Shown here piece after piece: positions 1 through 6,549 of a stretch of 10,869 bases of DNA (its first letter is position 1; each line of letters begins with the position of its first letter). The DNA lies in assembly GCA_005888465.1 (NCBI GenBank), contig VAYJ01000102.1:1-10869 (forward strand), given 5' to 3'. The notes beneath the pieces were generated by a model. That model had not been told where the DNA came from. It did not search any database and saw only the letters and a program-made list of their open reading frames with translations. This DNA comes from Actinomycetota bacterium (GTDB taxonomy: Bacteria; Actinomycetota; UBA4738). Both the position numbers and the translations under genes were made by a program.

Positions 1-488
<488 letters not shown>

Positions 489-528
489 GCGACGCACCCG
501 CGACCGCGCCGGACCGGGGTGAGGCCTG

Positions 529-837
529 ATGGCCGCACCCCGTATCCGCATCAAGCTGCGTGCCTACGATCACGAGATCCTGGACGGCGCGGCGCGAGAC
601 ATCGTCGATCACGTGACGCGGACCGGCGCGAGGGTCGTCGGGCCGGTGCCGCTCCCGACCGAGCGCAACATCTACACGGTGATCCGCGGCCCGCACAAAG
701 ACAAGGACAGCCGCGAGCACTTCCAGATGCTCACGCACAAGCGGCTGATCGACATCCTCGACGCGACCTCGAAGACGGTCCAGGAGCTCCAGCGCCTGAA
801 CCTCTCGGCGGGCGTCGACATCGAGATCAAGCTCTGA
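529..837 (+). CDS. rpsJ: 30S ribosomal protein S10
   Basis: S10 is a 30S head protein and, as NusE, a partner of NusB in transcription antitermination. The 102-residue length is normal. Family motifs are IRIKLRAYDHEILD near the N-terminus, then GPVPLPTERNIYTVIRGPHKDKDSREHF and MLTHKRLIDI, which includes the extended loop that reaches into the head rRNA. The ATG at 529 is preceded by GAGG at 521-524, with short spacing. S10 is the first gene of the classical S10 cluster. The 40-base gap to tuf is too short for the long structured leader that L4 binds in E. coli, so that form of autoregulation is not supported here. Confidence 0.98.
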   Translation: MAAPRIRIKLRAYDHEILDGAARDIVDHVTRTGARVVGPVPLPTERNIYTVIRGPHKDKDSREHFQMLTHKRLIDILDATSKTVQELQRLNLSAGVDIEIKL

Positions 838-850
838 GGGGTCGAGGGAC

Positions 851-1513
851 ATGGCGGAGGCGAAGGGCATCCTGGGGACGAAGCTCGGGATGACCCAGAT
901 CTTCACCGAGGACGCGCGCGCCGTCCCGGTGACGATCATCCAGGCGGGCCCATGCACCGTCACGCAGGTCAAGACGACGCCGCGCGACGGCTACGAGGCG
1001 ATCCAGCTGGCGTTCGGCGAGCCGCGGCGCAAGGGCGTCTCCAAGCCAATGGCCGGTCATTTCGCCGCGAGCGGATCCAAGCCGGCGCTGCACCTCATCG
1101 AGCTGCGCACGGCGGGCGCGTCCGGCTTCACCCTGGGCCAGACCATCACCGTCGACATCTTCGAGCGCGGCGAGCGAGCCGACGTGGTCGGCGTCTCGAA
1201 GGGCAAGGGCTTCGCCGGGCCGATGAAGCGCCACGGCTTCGCCGGCATGGGCGCCTCGCACGGGACCGAACGCAAGCACCGGTCCCCGGGCGCGATCGGC
1301 GCGTGCGCGACCCCGTCTCGGGTGTTCAAGGGGACCCGCATGGCCGGCCAGATGGGGAGCGAGCGGGTCACCGTGCTGAACCTCGAAGTGGTCGAGACCG
1401 ATGCCGAGCGGAACCTCCTGCTCCTTCGCGGTGCAGTTCCCGGCCCCGCCGGTTCCCTCGTCATGGTCCGCTCGAGCGTGAAGACGGGCGAGACCGGGAA
1501 GGGGCACCACTGA
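851..1513 (+). CDS. rplC: 50S ribosomal protein L3
   Basis: L3 is an early 50S assembly protein whose long loop reaches towards the peptidyl transferase centre. The product has 220 residues. Visible motifs are GILGTKLGMTQIF at the N-terminus, KGKGFAGPMKRHGF around residues 117-130, the basic loop HGTERKHRSPGAIG around 137-150, and GTRMAGQMGSERVTVLNLEVV near 161-181. Where E. coli L3 has the methylated Gln150 (NQTPG) this protein has Ala153 (CATPS). From family knowledge, actinobacterial L3 proteins commonly lack this Gln, so no PrmB-type methylation is expected. The ATG at 851 follows GAGGGG at 836-841, which overlaps the rpsJ stop. The stop TGA shares one base with the ATG of rplD. Confidence 0.98.
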   Translation: MAEAKGILGTKLGMTQIFTEDARAVPVTIIQAGPCTVTQVKTTPRDGYEAIQLAFGEPRRKGVSKPMAGHFAASGSKPALHLIELRTAGASGFTLGQTITVDIFERGERADVVGVSKGKGFAGPMKRHGFAGMGASHGTERKHRSPGAIGACATPSRVFKGTRMAGQMGSERVTVLNLEVVETDAERNLLLLRGAVPGPAGSLVMVRSSVKTGETGKGHH

Positions 1514-2187
1514 TGGCCTCGATCGCGGTGCGCGGCGTGAAGGGTCAGGTGCTCACGGAGCGTGAGCTCCCCGCCGACCTCTTCGAGGCCCCCGTGAATG
1601 TGGCCGTCATGCATCAGGTGGTGACGGCGGGCCTCGCGGCCCAGCGTGCCGGTACCCACGCGACCAAGACGCGCGGCGACGTCTCCGGCGGCGGGCGCAA
1701 GCCCTGGCGCCAGAAGGGGACCGGCCGCGCGCGGCAGGGCTCTACCCGGGCGCCCCAGTGGGCGGGGGGCGGCATCTCCCACGGCCCGCAGCCGCGCGAC
1801 CACGAGGTCCGGGTCAACAAGAAGATGAAGCGCCTGGCGCTTCGGTCGGCCCTCTCCGACGCCGCAACGAGCGGCAAGCTCGCCGTCGTCGGCGGGCTCG
1901 ACTTCGACGGCCCGCGCACGAAGGACGCGGCCGCGGTGCTGGAGGCCCTCGAGGTCCGGGGCAAGGTGCTGCTGGTCCTGCCGGCTCCGCAGGAGGACGT
2001 GGAGAAGTCGTTCCGCAACCTGCCGCACGTGAAGATCGACTACCCGGGCAACCTGTCCACCTACGACCTCCTCTACGCGGACCGGGTGCTGTTCACCTCG
2101 GAGGCGCTCGACGCGCTCACGGGGGAGCGGACCGAGTACGACATGCCCACCCCGGAGGTCGAGGAGCAGGAGAAGGCGGCCGAATGA
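1513..2187 (+). CDS. rplD: 50S ribosomal protein L4
   Basis: L4 binds 23S rRNA, and its extended loop lines the constriction of the peptide exit tunnel. The true start is the ATG at 1513, which shares its A with the last base of the rplC stop (TGATG), giving 224 residues. The open frame extends further upstream, but that part is an out-of-frame reading of rplC. The tunnel loop is plain at residues about 50-90: ATKTRGDVSGGGRKPWRQKG, then TGRARQGSTRAPQWAGGG. The C-terminal fold contains KVLLVLP and NLSTYDLLYADRVLFT. The acidic end (EVEEQEKAAE) is somewhat longer than in E. coli L4, which has 201 residues. In E. coli L4 represses its own operon, but no leader for this is visible here. Confidence 0.98.
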   Translation: MASIAVRGVKGQVLTERELPADLFEAPVNVAVMHQVVTAGLAAQRAGTHATKTRGDVSGGGRKPWRQKGTGRARQGSTRAPQWAGGGISHGPQPRDHEVRVNKKMKRLALRSALSDAATSGKLAVVGGLDFDGPRTKDAAAVLEALEVRGKVLLVLPAPQEDVEKSFRNLPHVKIDYPGNLSTYDLLYADRVLFTSEALDALTGERTEYDMPTPEVEEQEKAAE

Positions 2188-2477
2188 AGAGCCCCCGCGA
2201 CATCGTCATCCGGCCGGTCGTCTCCGAGAAGTCCTACGCCGGCCTCGAGGGGAACTCCTACACGTTCCTCGTGGCGCACGGCGCGAACAAGACCGAGATC
2301 AAGGAGGCGATCCAGCAGATCTGGAGCGTCCGGGTGCTCTCGGTGAACACGATGAACCGCAAGGGCAAGGTGAAGCGCACCCGGCTGGGATCGGGCCGCC
2401 GGCCCGATCAGAAGCGGGCGGTGGTCACCCTCGCGCAGGGTGACTCCATCGAGATCTTCGAAGCGAAGGGGCCGTAG
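2184..2477 (+). CDS. rplW: 50S ribosomal protein L23
   Basis: L23 sits at the rim of the exit tunnel and docks trigger factor, SRP and the Sec translocon. The product has 97 residues, a normal length. It begins SPRDIVIRPVVSEKSY and contains YTFLVAHGANKTEIKEAIQQ and the rRNA-binding segment VNTMNRKGKVKRTR, all typical of L23. The ATG at 2184 overlaps the rplD stop in an ATGA arrangement, suggesting coupled translation. The open frame continues upstream inside rplD, but only the part from 2184 resembles L23. Confidence 0.98.
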   Translation: MKSPRDIVIRPVVSEKSYAGLEGNSYTFLVAHGANKTEIKEAIQQIWSVRVLSVNTMNRKGKVKRTRLGSGRRPDQKRAVVTLAQGDSIEIFEAKGP

Positions 2478-2482
2478 CCGAC

Positions 2483-3310
2483 ATGGCGATCCGAAAGCAC
2501 AAGCCGACCACGCCCGGCCGCCGGGGCGCGAGCGTCTCCGGGTTCGAGGAGATCACCCGCACGAAGCCGGAGAAGTCGCTCACCCGTCCGCTCACCAAGA
2601 AGGCGGGCCGCAACGCGCACGGACGGATCACCGCCCGGCACCAGGGCGGCGGTCACAAGCGCCAGTACCGCGTCATCGACTTCAAGCGCGACAAGCACGG
2701 CGTGCCGGCAAGGGTGGCCACGATCGAATACGACCCGAACCGGACGGCGCGGATCGCGCTCCTGCACTACGCCGACGGCGAGAAGCGCTACATCCTGGCG
2801 CCCCAGGGCCTCTCGGTCGGGGACAAGATCCTTTCGGGGCCGGGCTCGGACATCCGGCCCGGGAACGCACTCCCGCTCGCGAGCATCCCCGTCGGCACGA
2901 TCGTGCACTCGGTCGAGCTGAAGGCGGGGGCGGGCGCTAAGATGGCGCGCTCGGCGGGAAGCGGCGTGCAGCTCCTCGCGAAGGAGGGCGGGACGGCGAC
3001 GCTCCGGCTTCCCTCGGGGGAGATCCGCTTGGTGGACGCGAAGTGCATCGCCACCGTCGGTGAGGTGGGGAACGCCGAGCACGAGCTCGTATCCTTGGGC
3101 AAGGCCGGCCGCAACCGCTGGCTCGGCAAGCGGCCGAGCGTTCGCGGTGTGGCCATGAACCCCGTCGACCATCCGCTCGGTGGCGGCGAGGGCAAGTCCA
3201 GCGGCGGGCGCCATCCGACGAGCCCCTGGGGCAAGAAGGAAGGGCGCACGCGCAAGCCGAAGGCGTCGGACAAGCTCATCGTGCGCCGCCGTGGGAAGCG
3301 AAGGGGCTAG
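2483..3310 (+). CDS. rplB: 50S ribosomal protein L2
   Basis: L2 is a primary 23S rRNA-binding protein needed for subunit association and peptidyl transferase activity. The product has 275 residues, close to the usual 273-280. Motifs in order are KPTTPGRRGASVSGFEEIT, GRITARHQGGGHKRQYRVID, VATIEYDPNRTARIALL, KRYILAPQGL, the central domain VGTIVHSVELKAG, GEVGNAEHELVSLGKAGRNR, and the C-terminal NPVDHP loop followed by GRHPTSPWGKKEGRTRK. The catalytically discussed His (E. coli His229, here His230) is kept, but the second His of the usual DHPHGGGEG is Leu232 (codon CTC at 3176-3178). AAGGGG at 2466-2471 precedes the ATG, and the gap to rplW is 5 bases. Confidence 0.98.
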   Translation: MAIRKHKPTTPGRRGASVSGFEEITRTKPEKSLTRPLTKKAGRNAHGRITARHQGGGHKRQYRVIDFKRDKHGVPARVATIEYDPNRTARIALLHYADGEKRYILAPQGLSVGDKILSGPGSDIRPGNALPLASIPVGTIVHSVELKAGAGAKMARSAGSGVQLLAKEGGTATLRLPSGEIRLVDAKCIATVGEVGNAEHELVSLGKAGRNRWLGKRPSVRGVAMNPVDHPLGGGEGKSSGGRHPTSPWGKKEGRTRKPKASDKLIVRRRGKRRG

Positions 3311-3313
3311 TCG

Positions 3314-3598
3314 ATGCCACGTTCCATCAAGAAGGGTCCGTTCGTCGATGACCACCTAATGGCCAAGGTGGTCGAGATGAACCGTCGGGGCGACAAGCGG
3401 GTGATCAAGACCTGGTCGCGCCGCTCGACGGTCGTGCCCGAGATGGTCGGGCACACGATCGCCGTGCACGACGGTCGAAAGCACGTGCCGGTGTTCGTCT
3501 CCGAGTCGATGGTCGGGCACAAGCTGGGCGAGTTCGCCCTCACGCGCGTGTTCCGCACGCACGGCCATCACACCGAACGAAGCACGTCACTGAAGTAG
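3314..3598 (+). CDS. rpsS: 30S ribosomal protein S19
   Basis: S19 is a 30S head protein that, with S13, contacts 50S bridge B1a and A-site tRNA. The product has 94 residues (family usually 91-95). Motifs are PRSIKKGPFVDDHL, VIKTWSRRSTVVPEMVGHTI, and AVHDGRKHVPVFV followed by SESMVGHKLGEFALTR. AAGGGG at 3301-3306 gives a good ribosome-binding site for the ATG at 3314. The tail (THGHHTERSTSLK) is less basic than the usual Lys/Arg-rich end. The stop is TAG, and the same reading frame continues after it directly into L22-like sequence (see the 3599-3649 entry). Confidence 0.97.
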   Translation: MPRSIKKGPFVDDHLMAKVVEMNRRGDKRVIKTWSRRSTVVPEMVGHTIAVHDGRKHVPVFVSESMVGHKLGEFALTRVFRTHGHHTERSTSLK

Positions 3599-3649
3599 GG
3601 GACGCCGAGGAAGCTCCGGCGCTCGGTCGACCTGATCCGCGGCCGCCAC
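3599..3649 (+). other. rpsS-rplV junction: L22-like coding sequence without a start codon
   Basis: These 17 codons follow the S19 TAG (3596-3598) in the same frame and translate to GTPRKLRRSVDLIRGRH. From TPRK onward this matches the first helix of L22, which in the family reads like SPRKAR-VVDLIRG. The usual preceding L22 strand (a Met plus about 10-20 residues ending like AVARYVR) has no coding space. No ATG, GTG or TTG starting a fitting L22 N-terminus exists in the other two frames across the last 50 bases of rpsS. One of those frames is closed by TGA at 3591-3593. The only in-frame near-start codons before the GTG at 3650 are CTG 3632 and ATC 3635. The similarity is clear; what it means is open. 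Confidence 0.75.
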
Positions 3650-3922
3650 GTGGAGGACGCGCGGCGGATCCTCGCGTTCTCGCCCCTGTCGCCCAACCGG
3701 ACGCTGGTCAAGGTCCTGAACTCGGCCATCGCGAACGCCGAGGTGAAGCAGGCCATCCCCGAGAACCTCGTCGTCGCCCGGGCATGGGTCGACGAAGGTC
3801 CGACGCTGAAGCGGTTCCGGCCGCGGGCGTACGGGCGGGCGACGACCATCCGCAAGCGCACGAGCCACGTGACGGTCGTCGTGGAGTCGTTGGAAGAGGT
3901 GAGCGGTGGGACACAAGGTTAA
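3650..3922 (+). CDS. rplV: 50S ribosomal protein L22 (N-terminus missing or misplaced start)
   Basis: L22 binds all domains of 23S rRNA, and its long hairpin lines the exit tunnel near the macrolide site. From the first in-frame standard start (GTG 3650) the product has 90 residues, against about 110-130 in the family. Recognisable parts are VEDARRILAFSPL, VLNSAIANAEVKQ, ARAWVDEGPTLKRFRPRAYGRA (the tunnel hairpin) and IRKRTSHVTVVVES. L22 similarity extends upstream of this GTG to about 3602, so the GTG is probably not the real N-terminus, and it has no Shine-Dalgarno sequence before it. The body, including the hairpin, is intact, so the gene does not look decayed. The end overlaps rpsC by 17 bases. 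Options are a non-standard start, readthrough of the S19 UAG, or a sequence error. Confidence 0.85.
   Translation: MEDARRILAFSPLSPNRTLVKVLNSAIANAEVKQAIPENLVVARAWVDEGPTLKRFRPRAYGRATTIRKRTSHVTVVVESLEEVSGGTQG
3892..3899 (+). promoter_or_regulatory. Ribosome-binding site for rpsC
   Basis: GGAAGAGG lies 6 bases before the GTG at 3906, inside the end of rplV. It supports choosing GTG 3906 as the S3 start, which also gives the conserved N-terminus GHKVNPYGFRLG. Confidence 0.7.
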
Positions 3923-4781
3923 TCCGTACGGGTTCCGGCTCGGCGTGATCTACCCGTGGAAGTCGAAGTGGTTCGCGGGCAAGGATTACGCGCAGTCGCT
4001 GCACGAGGACATCCGGATCCGCAAGTACATCACGGGCAAGCTCACGCGTGCCGGAATCTCCAACGTCGACATCGAGCGCAAGGGCGACCAGGTGCAGGTC
4101 TTCGTTCGCACGGCACGGCCCGGCATCGTGATCGGGCGCAAGGGCGCCGAGGTCGACCGCATCCGCAAGGACGTCGAGAAGATCACCGGCAAGCGCGTCG
4201 ACGTGAAGGTCGAGGACATGAACCAGTCCGCGTCCGAGCTCCGGCCCGAGACCGATGCGGCGCTCCTCGCGCAGGGGACGGCCGAGCAGCTCGTCGGGCG
4301 CGTGTCGTTCCGCCGGGCGATGCGCAGAACCGTCCAGACCGCCATGAAGTCGGGAGCGCTCGGGGTCCGCGTCCAGTGCGCCGGGCGGCTCGGCGGCGCC
4401 GAGATGTCCAGGCGCGAGTGGTATCGGGAGGGACGGGTGCCGCTGCACACGCTGCGGGCGAAGATCGACTACGGGACGGCCGAGGCCAAGACCACCTTCG
4501 GCGTGATCGGCGTCAAGGTCTGGGTCTACCACGGCGACGAGATCCCGCGGGAGGAGCAGGGCATGGAGCGGGCCCGCGCACGGGCCCTGGCGGGCGTCGG
4601 GCCCGGTTCCGCGTCGACCGGCGCGCTCATCACCGATGTGCGCGAGGTGGACGAAGGTGTGCCCGTGCCCTCCACGGAGCCCAGGGACACCCGGGAGGAC
4701 ACGCGGGCGCGCCCCGCACCCGCCCGACGTCCCGCCGGTGGCCGCCCCGCGCAGGGCAAGCGGCCGGGGGGTCGGTCCTGA
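3906..4781 (+). CDS. rpsC: 30S ribosomal protein S3
   Basis: S3 is a 30S head protein at the mRNA entry channel. The start is GTG, with 291 residues. The N-terminus GHKVNPYGFRLGVIYPWKSK is typical. The type II KH domain carries its GxxG loop as GRKG at residues 77-80 within RPGIVIGRKGAEVDRIR. The C-terminal domain shows QGTAEQL, VSFRRAMRR, VRVQCAGRLGGAEMSRREWY, EGRVPLHTLRAKIDYG and TTFGVIGVKVWVY. Between the KH domain and the C-terminal domain, around residues 105-115 (MNQSASELRPE), there seem to be about 6 more residues than in usual actinobacterial S3. From about residue 215 there is a 75-residue low-complexity tail, acidic and then Pro/Arg/Gly-rich. Tails of this kind, though variable, are known in actinobacterial S3. 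Confidence 0.97.
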   Translation: MGHKVNPYGFRLGVIYPWKSKWFAGKDYAQSLHEDIRIRKYITGKLTRAGISNVDIERKGDQVQVFVRTARPGIVIGRKGAEVDRIRKDVEKITGKRVDVKVEDMNQSASELRPETDAALLAQGTAEQLVGRVSFRRAMRRTVQTAMKSGALGVRVQCAGRLGGAEMSRREWYREGRVPLHTLRAKIDYGTAEAKTTFGVIGVKVWVYHGDEIPREEQGMERARARALAGVGPGSASTGALITDVREVDEGVPVPSTEPRDTREDTRARPAPARRPAGGRPAQGKRPGGRS

Positions 4782-4782
4782 C

Positions 4783-5202
4783 ATGTTGCAGCCGAAGCGG
4801 GTCAAGCACCGCAAGCAGCACCGCGGCAGGATGCGCGGGCGGGCGAAGGGCGGCACCGAGGTGCAATTCGGCGACTACGGGCTGCTCGCCCTGGAGCCTG
4901 GCTGGGTCACCAATCGCCAGATCGAGGCGGCCCGCGTGGCGATGACGCGCCACATCCGCCGGGGCGGGAAGGTGTGGATCAACATCTTCCCGGACAAGCC
5001 CGTCACGAAGAAGCCGGCCGAGACCCGCATGGGCTCCGGCAAGGGCAACCCCGAGGGGTGGGTCGCCGTCGTCAAGCCCGGACGGGTCATGTTCGAGCTG
5101 TCCGGCGTGGCGGAGCTGACCGCGCGAGAGGCCATGAGCCGCGCGGCGCACAAGCTCCCGATCCGTTCGAAGTTCATCATCCGAACGGGGGTGCAGGAGT
5201 GA
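4783..5202 (+). CDS. rplP: 50S ribosomal protein L16
   Basis: L16 is a late-assembling 50S protein next to the A-site tRNA. The product has 139 residues, a normal length, from the ATG one base after the rpsC stop. The open frame continues upstream, but only inside rpsC. Motifs are LQPKRVKHRKQHRGRMRG, VQFGDYGLLALEPGWVTNRQ, IEAARVAMTRHIRRGGKVWI, PVTKKPAETRMGSGKGNPE, and VKPGRVMFELSGV followed by HKLPIRSKF. Arg82 (ETRMG) corresponds to the Arg hydroxylated in E. coli. Residue 92 is Gly in NPEGWVA, where the family usually has an aromatic residue (Tyr, Phe or Trp). Confidence 0.97.
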   Translation: MLQPKRVKHRKQHRGRMRGRAKGGTEVQFGDYGLLALEPGWVTNRQIEAARVAMTRHIRRGGKVWINIFPDKPVTKKPAETRMGSGKGNPEGWVAVVKPGRVMFELSGVAELTAREAMSRAAHKLPIRSKFIIRTGVQE

Positions 5203-5564
5203 AGACGGCCGAGCTTCGCGAGCTCGCCGACGACGAGCTGCTCGCCCGCCTGGAGGCACAGAAGGAGGAGCTCTTCAACCTCCGCTTCCAGGGCGCGACC
5301 GGTCAGCTCGACAACCCCATGCGGATCAAGCAGGTCCGCCACGACATCGCGCGCATCCTCACGGTGCTTCGTACCCGCCAGTCCGAGGGGGAGCTCGCGG
5401 TCGCCGTGGCGAAGGCGGATCGCGTCTCGCTGGAAGAGCGGCGGCAGGCGATCGAGAGCGGCGAGCTGAAGGGGACCTCGCTCGCGGACCTCGCCGAGGA
5501 GAACGTCATCGAGCAGGAAGCGGCGGCCGGCGCGGAAGCCGTCCCCGACGAGGAGGCGGAGTAG
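5199..5564 (+). CDS. rpmC: 50S ribosomal protein L29 with long acidic C-terminal extension
   Basis: L29 lies beside L23 at the tunnel exit. The GTG at 5199 overlaps the rplP TGA (GTGA), giving 121 residues against the usual 60-80. Residues 1-60 are standard L29: a helical hairpin with AELRELADDELLARLEAQKE, ELFNLRFQGATGQLDNP and the second helix VRHDIARILTVLRTR. Residues from about 62 to 121 are an extension. It contains a predicted helical, charged stretch (VSLEERRQAIESGEL), then an Ala/Glu-rich acidic end (EQEAAAGAEAVPDEEAE). Frame and codon use continue smoothly and rpsQ starts right after the stop, so this is not a missed gene boundary. Its function is unknown. Confidence 0.95.
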   Translation: MKTAELRELADDELLARLEAQKEELFNLRFQGATGQLDNPMRIKQVRHDIARILTVLRTRQSEGELAVAVAKADRVSLEERRQAIESGELKGTSLADLAEENVIEQEAAAGAEAVPDEEAE

Positions 5565-5565
5565 C

Positions 5566-5829
5566 GTGGCCGAGGGCGAGCGGGGCAGGAGAAAGGTCCG
5601 CACGGGCCTGGTCGTCTCCGACGCGATGGAGAAGACCGTGGTGGTGCGCATCTCCTCGCAGGTCCGCCATCCGCTCTACGGCAAGATCGTGCGCCGCTCC
5701 ACCAGGCTCAAGGCGCACGACGAGGCCGGCGACGCGCACCTCGGGGACAAAGTGCGGATCGTGGAGACGCGCCCGCTCTCCAAGACGAAGCGCTGGCGCG
5801 TGGTCGAGGTCATCGAGCGGGCGAAGTAG
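5566..5829 (+). CDS. rpsQ: 30S ribosomal protein S17
   Basis: S17 is a primary 16S rRNA-binding OB-fold protein of the 30S body. The product has 87 residues, normal, starting with GTG one base after the rpmC stop, with a purine-rich stretch (GAGGAGGCGG) just upstream. Motifs are RKVRTGLVVSDAMEKTVVVR, HPLYGKIVRRSTRLKAHDE, and LGDKVRIVETRPLSKTKRWR. No ATG gives a better N-terminus, because the next Met (in DAMEKT) is inside the conserved region. Confidence 0.97.
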   Translation: MAEGERGRRKVRTGLVVSDAMEKTVVVRISSQVRHPLYGKIVRRSTRLKAHDEAGDAHLGDKVRIVETRPLSKTKRWRVVEVIERAK

Positions 5830-5841
5830 AGGAGCGGTCGG

Positions 5842-6210
5842 ATGATCCAGCAGGAGACCCGATGCCGGGTCGCGGACAACACGGGGGCCAAGGAGGTCCT
5901 CTGCATCCGCGTGCTCGGAGGGTCCGGCCGCCGGTACGCGAGCCTCGGCGACGTGATCATCGGCTCGGTCAAGGACGCCCTCCCAGGAGGCGGCGTCAAG
6001 AAGGGGGACGTGGTCCAGGCGGTCGTGGTGCGCACGGCCAAGGAACGCCGCCGGCCGGACGGCTCCTACATCAAGTTCGACGACAACGCGGTGGTGCTCA
6101 TCAACGAACAGAAGAACCCTCGCGGGACGCGCATCTTCGGCCCGGTCGCGAGGGAGCTTCGAGAGAAGCGGTTCATGAAAATCATCTCGCTTGCCCCGGA
6201 GGTGCTCTAG
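5842..6210 (+). CDS. rplN: 50S ribosomal protein L14
   Basis: L14 is a conserved 50S protein at the subunit interface and the docking site of the silencing factor RsfS. The product has 122 residues, the canonical length. It begins IQQETRCRVADNTGAKEVLC and continues IRVLGGSGRRYASLGDVIIG, VKKGDVVQAVVVRT, GSYIKFDDNAVVLI and GTRIFGPVARELRE. GAGGAG at 5829-5834, 7 bases before the ATG, is one of the best ribosome-binding sites in the window. It opens what is classically called the spc operon. The gap to rpsQ is only 12 bases, so the S10 and spc clusters appear fused. Confidence 0.98.
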   Translation: MIQQETRCRVADNTGAKEVLCIRVLGGSGRRYASLGDVIIGSVKDALPGGGVKKGDVVQAVVVRTAKERRRPDGSYIKFDDNAVVLINEQKNPRGTRIFGPVARELREKRFMKIISLAPEVL

Positions 6211-6212
6211 CC

Positions 6213-6548
6213 ATGCCGGCAACGGACATCAGGAAGAACGACGAGGTGCAGGTCATCACCGGGAAGGACCGCGGCCGCCGCGGCCGGGTCGTGAACGTCG
6301 TGCCCAGCCGCAACCGGGTGATGGTCGAGGGGGTCGCCCGCGCCAAGAAGCACACGCGCACGACGGGCAAGCGCTCGAAGAGCGGGAGCGCCCTGCAGCA
6401 GGGCGGGATCATCGATACGGAGCTCTTCATCGACCTGTCCAACGTCCAGCTGGTGTGTCGCGCGTGCGGCAAGGCGACCCGGGTGGGTCACCGCATCCAG
6501 GACGGCGTGAAGGCACGCGTGTGCATGCGCTGTGAGGCGGAGATCTGA
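6213..6548 (+). CDS. rplX: 50S ribosomal protein L24, zinc-ribbon form
   Basis: L24 initiates 50S assembly at the 5' end of 23S rRNA. The product has 111 residues from the ATG at 6213, which follows GGAGGT at 6198-6203. Upstream in-frame sequence belongs to rplN. The KOW motif is at the N-terminus (VQVITGKDRGRRGRVVNVVP), followed by VEGVARAKKHTR and ELFIDLSNVQL. Near the C-terminus four cysteines at residues 82, 85, 104 and 107 form two CxxC pairs (CRAC and CMRC), a likely zinc ribbon found in a subset of bacterial L24 proteins. A TGA stop precedes the rplE ATG by one base. Confidence 0.97.
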   Translation: MPATDIRKNDEVQVITGKDRGRRGRVVNVVPSRNRVMVEGVARAKKHTRTTGKRSKSGSALQQGGIIDTELFIDLSNVQLVCRACGKATRVGHRIQDGVKARVCMRCEAEI

Positions 6549-6549
6549 G

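Noticed and set aside
489..528. Possible promoter or terminator between tuf and rpsJ
   Set aside because: The gap is GC-rich with no convincing -35/-10 pair and no hairpin followed by T residues.
952..1512. Upstream extension of the rplD frame into rplC (similar extensions occur before rplW, rplP, rpmC and rplX)
   Set aside because: The extra residues are out-of-frame readings of the previous gene. Family similarity begins exactly at the overlapping start codons.
3556..3601. A one-base frameshift at the GGGG run (3598-3601) joining the alternative frame that reads RTKHVTEVG to TPRKLRR, giving a longer L22
   Set aside because: It produces a superficially L22-like lead-in, but no ATG, GTG or TTG occurs in that frame over the last part of rpsS, so it does not by itself restore a start. 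It is kept only as one version of the assembly-error explanation.
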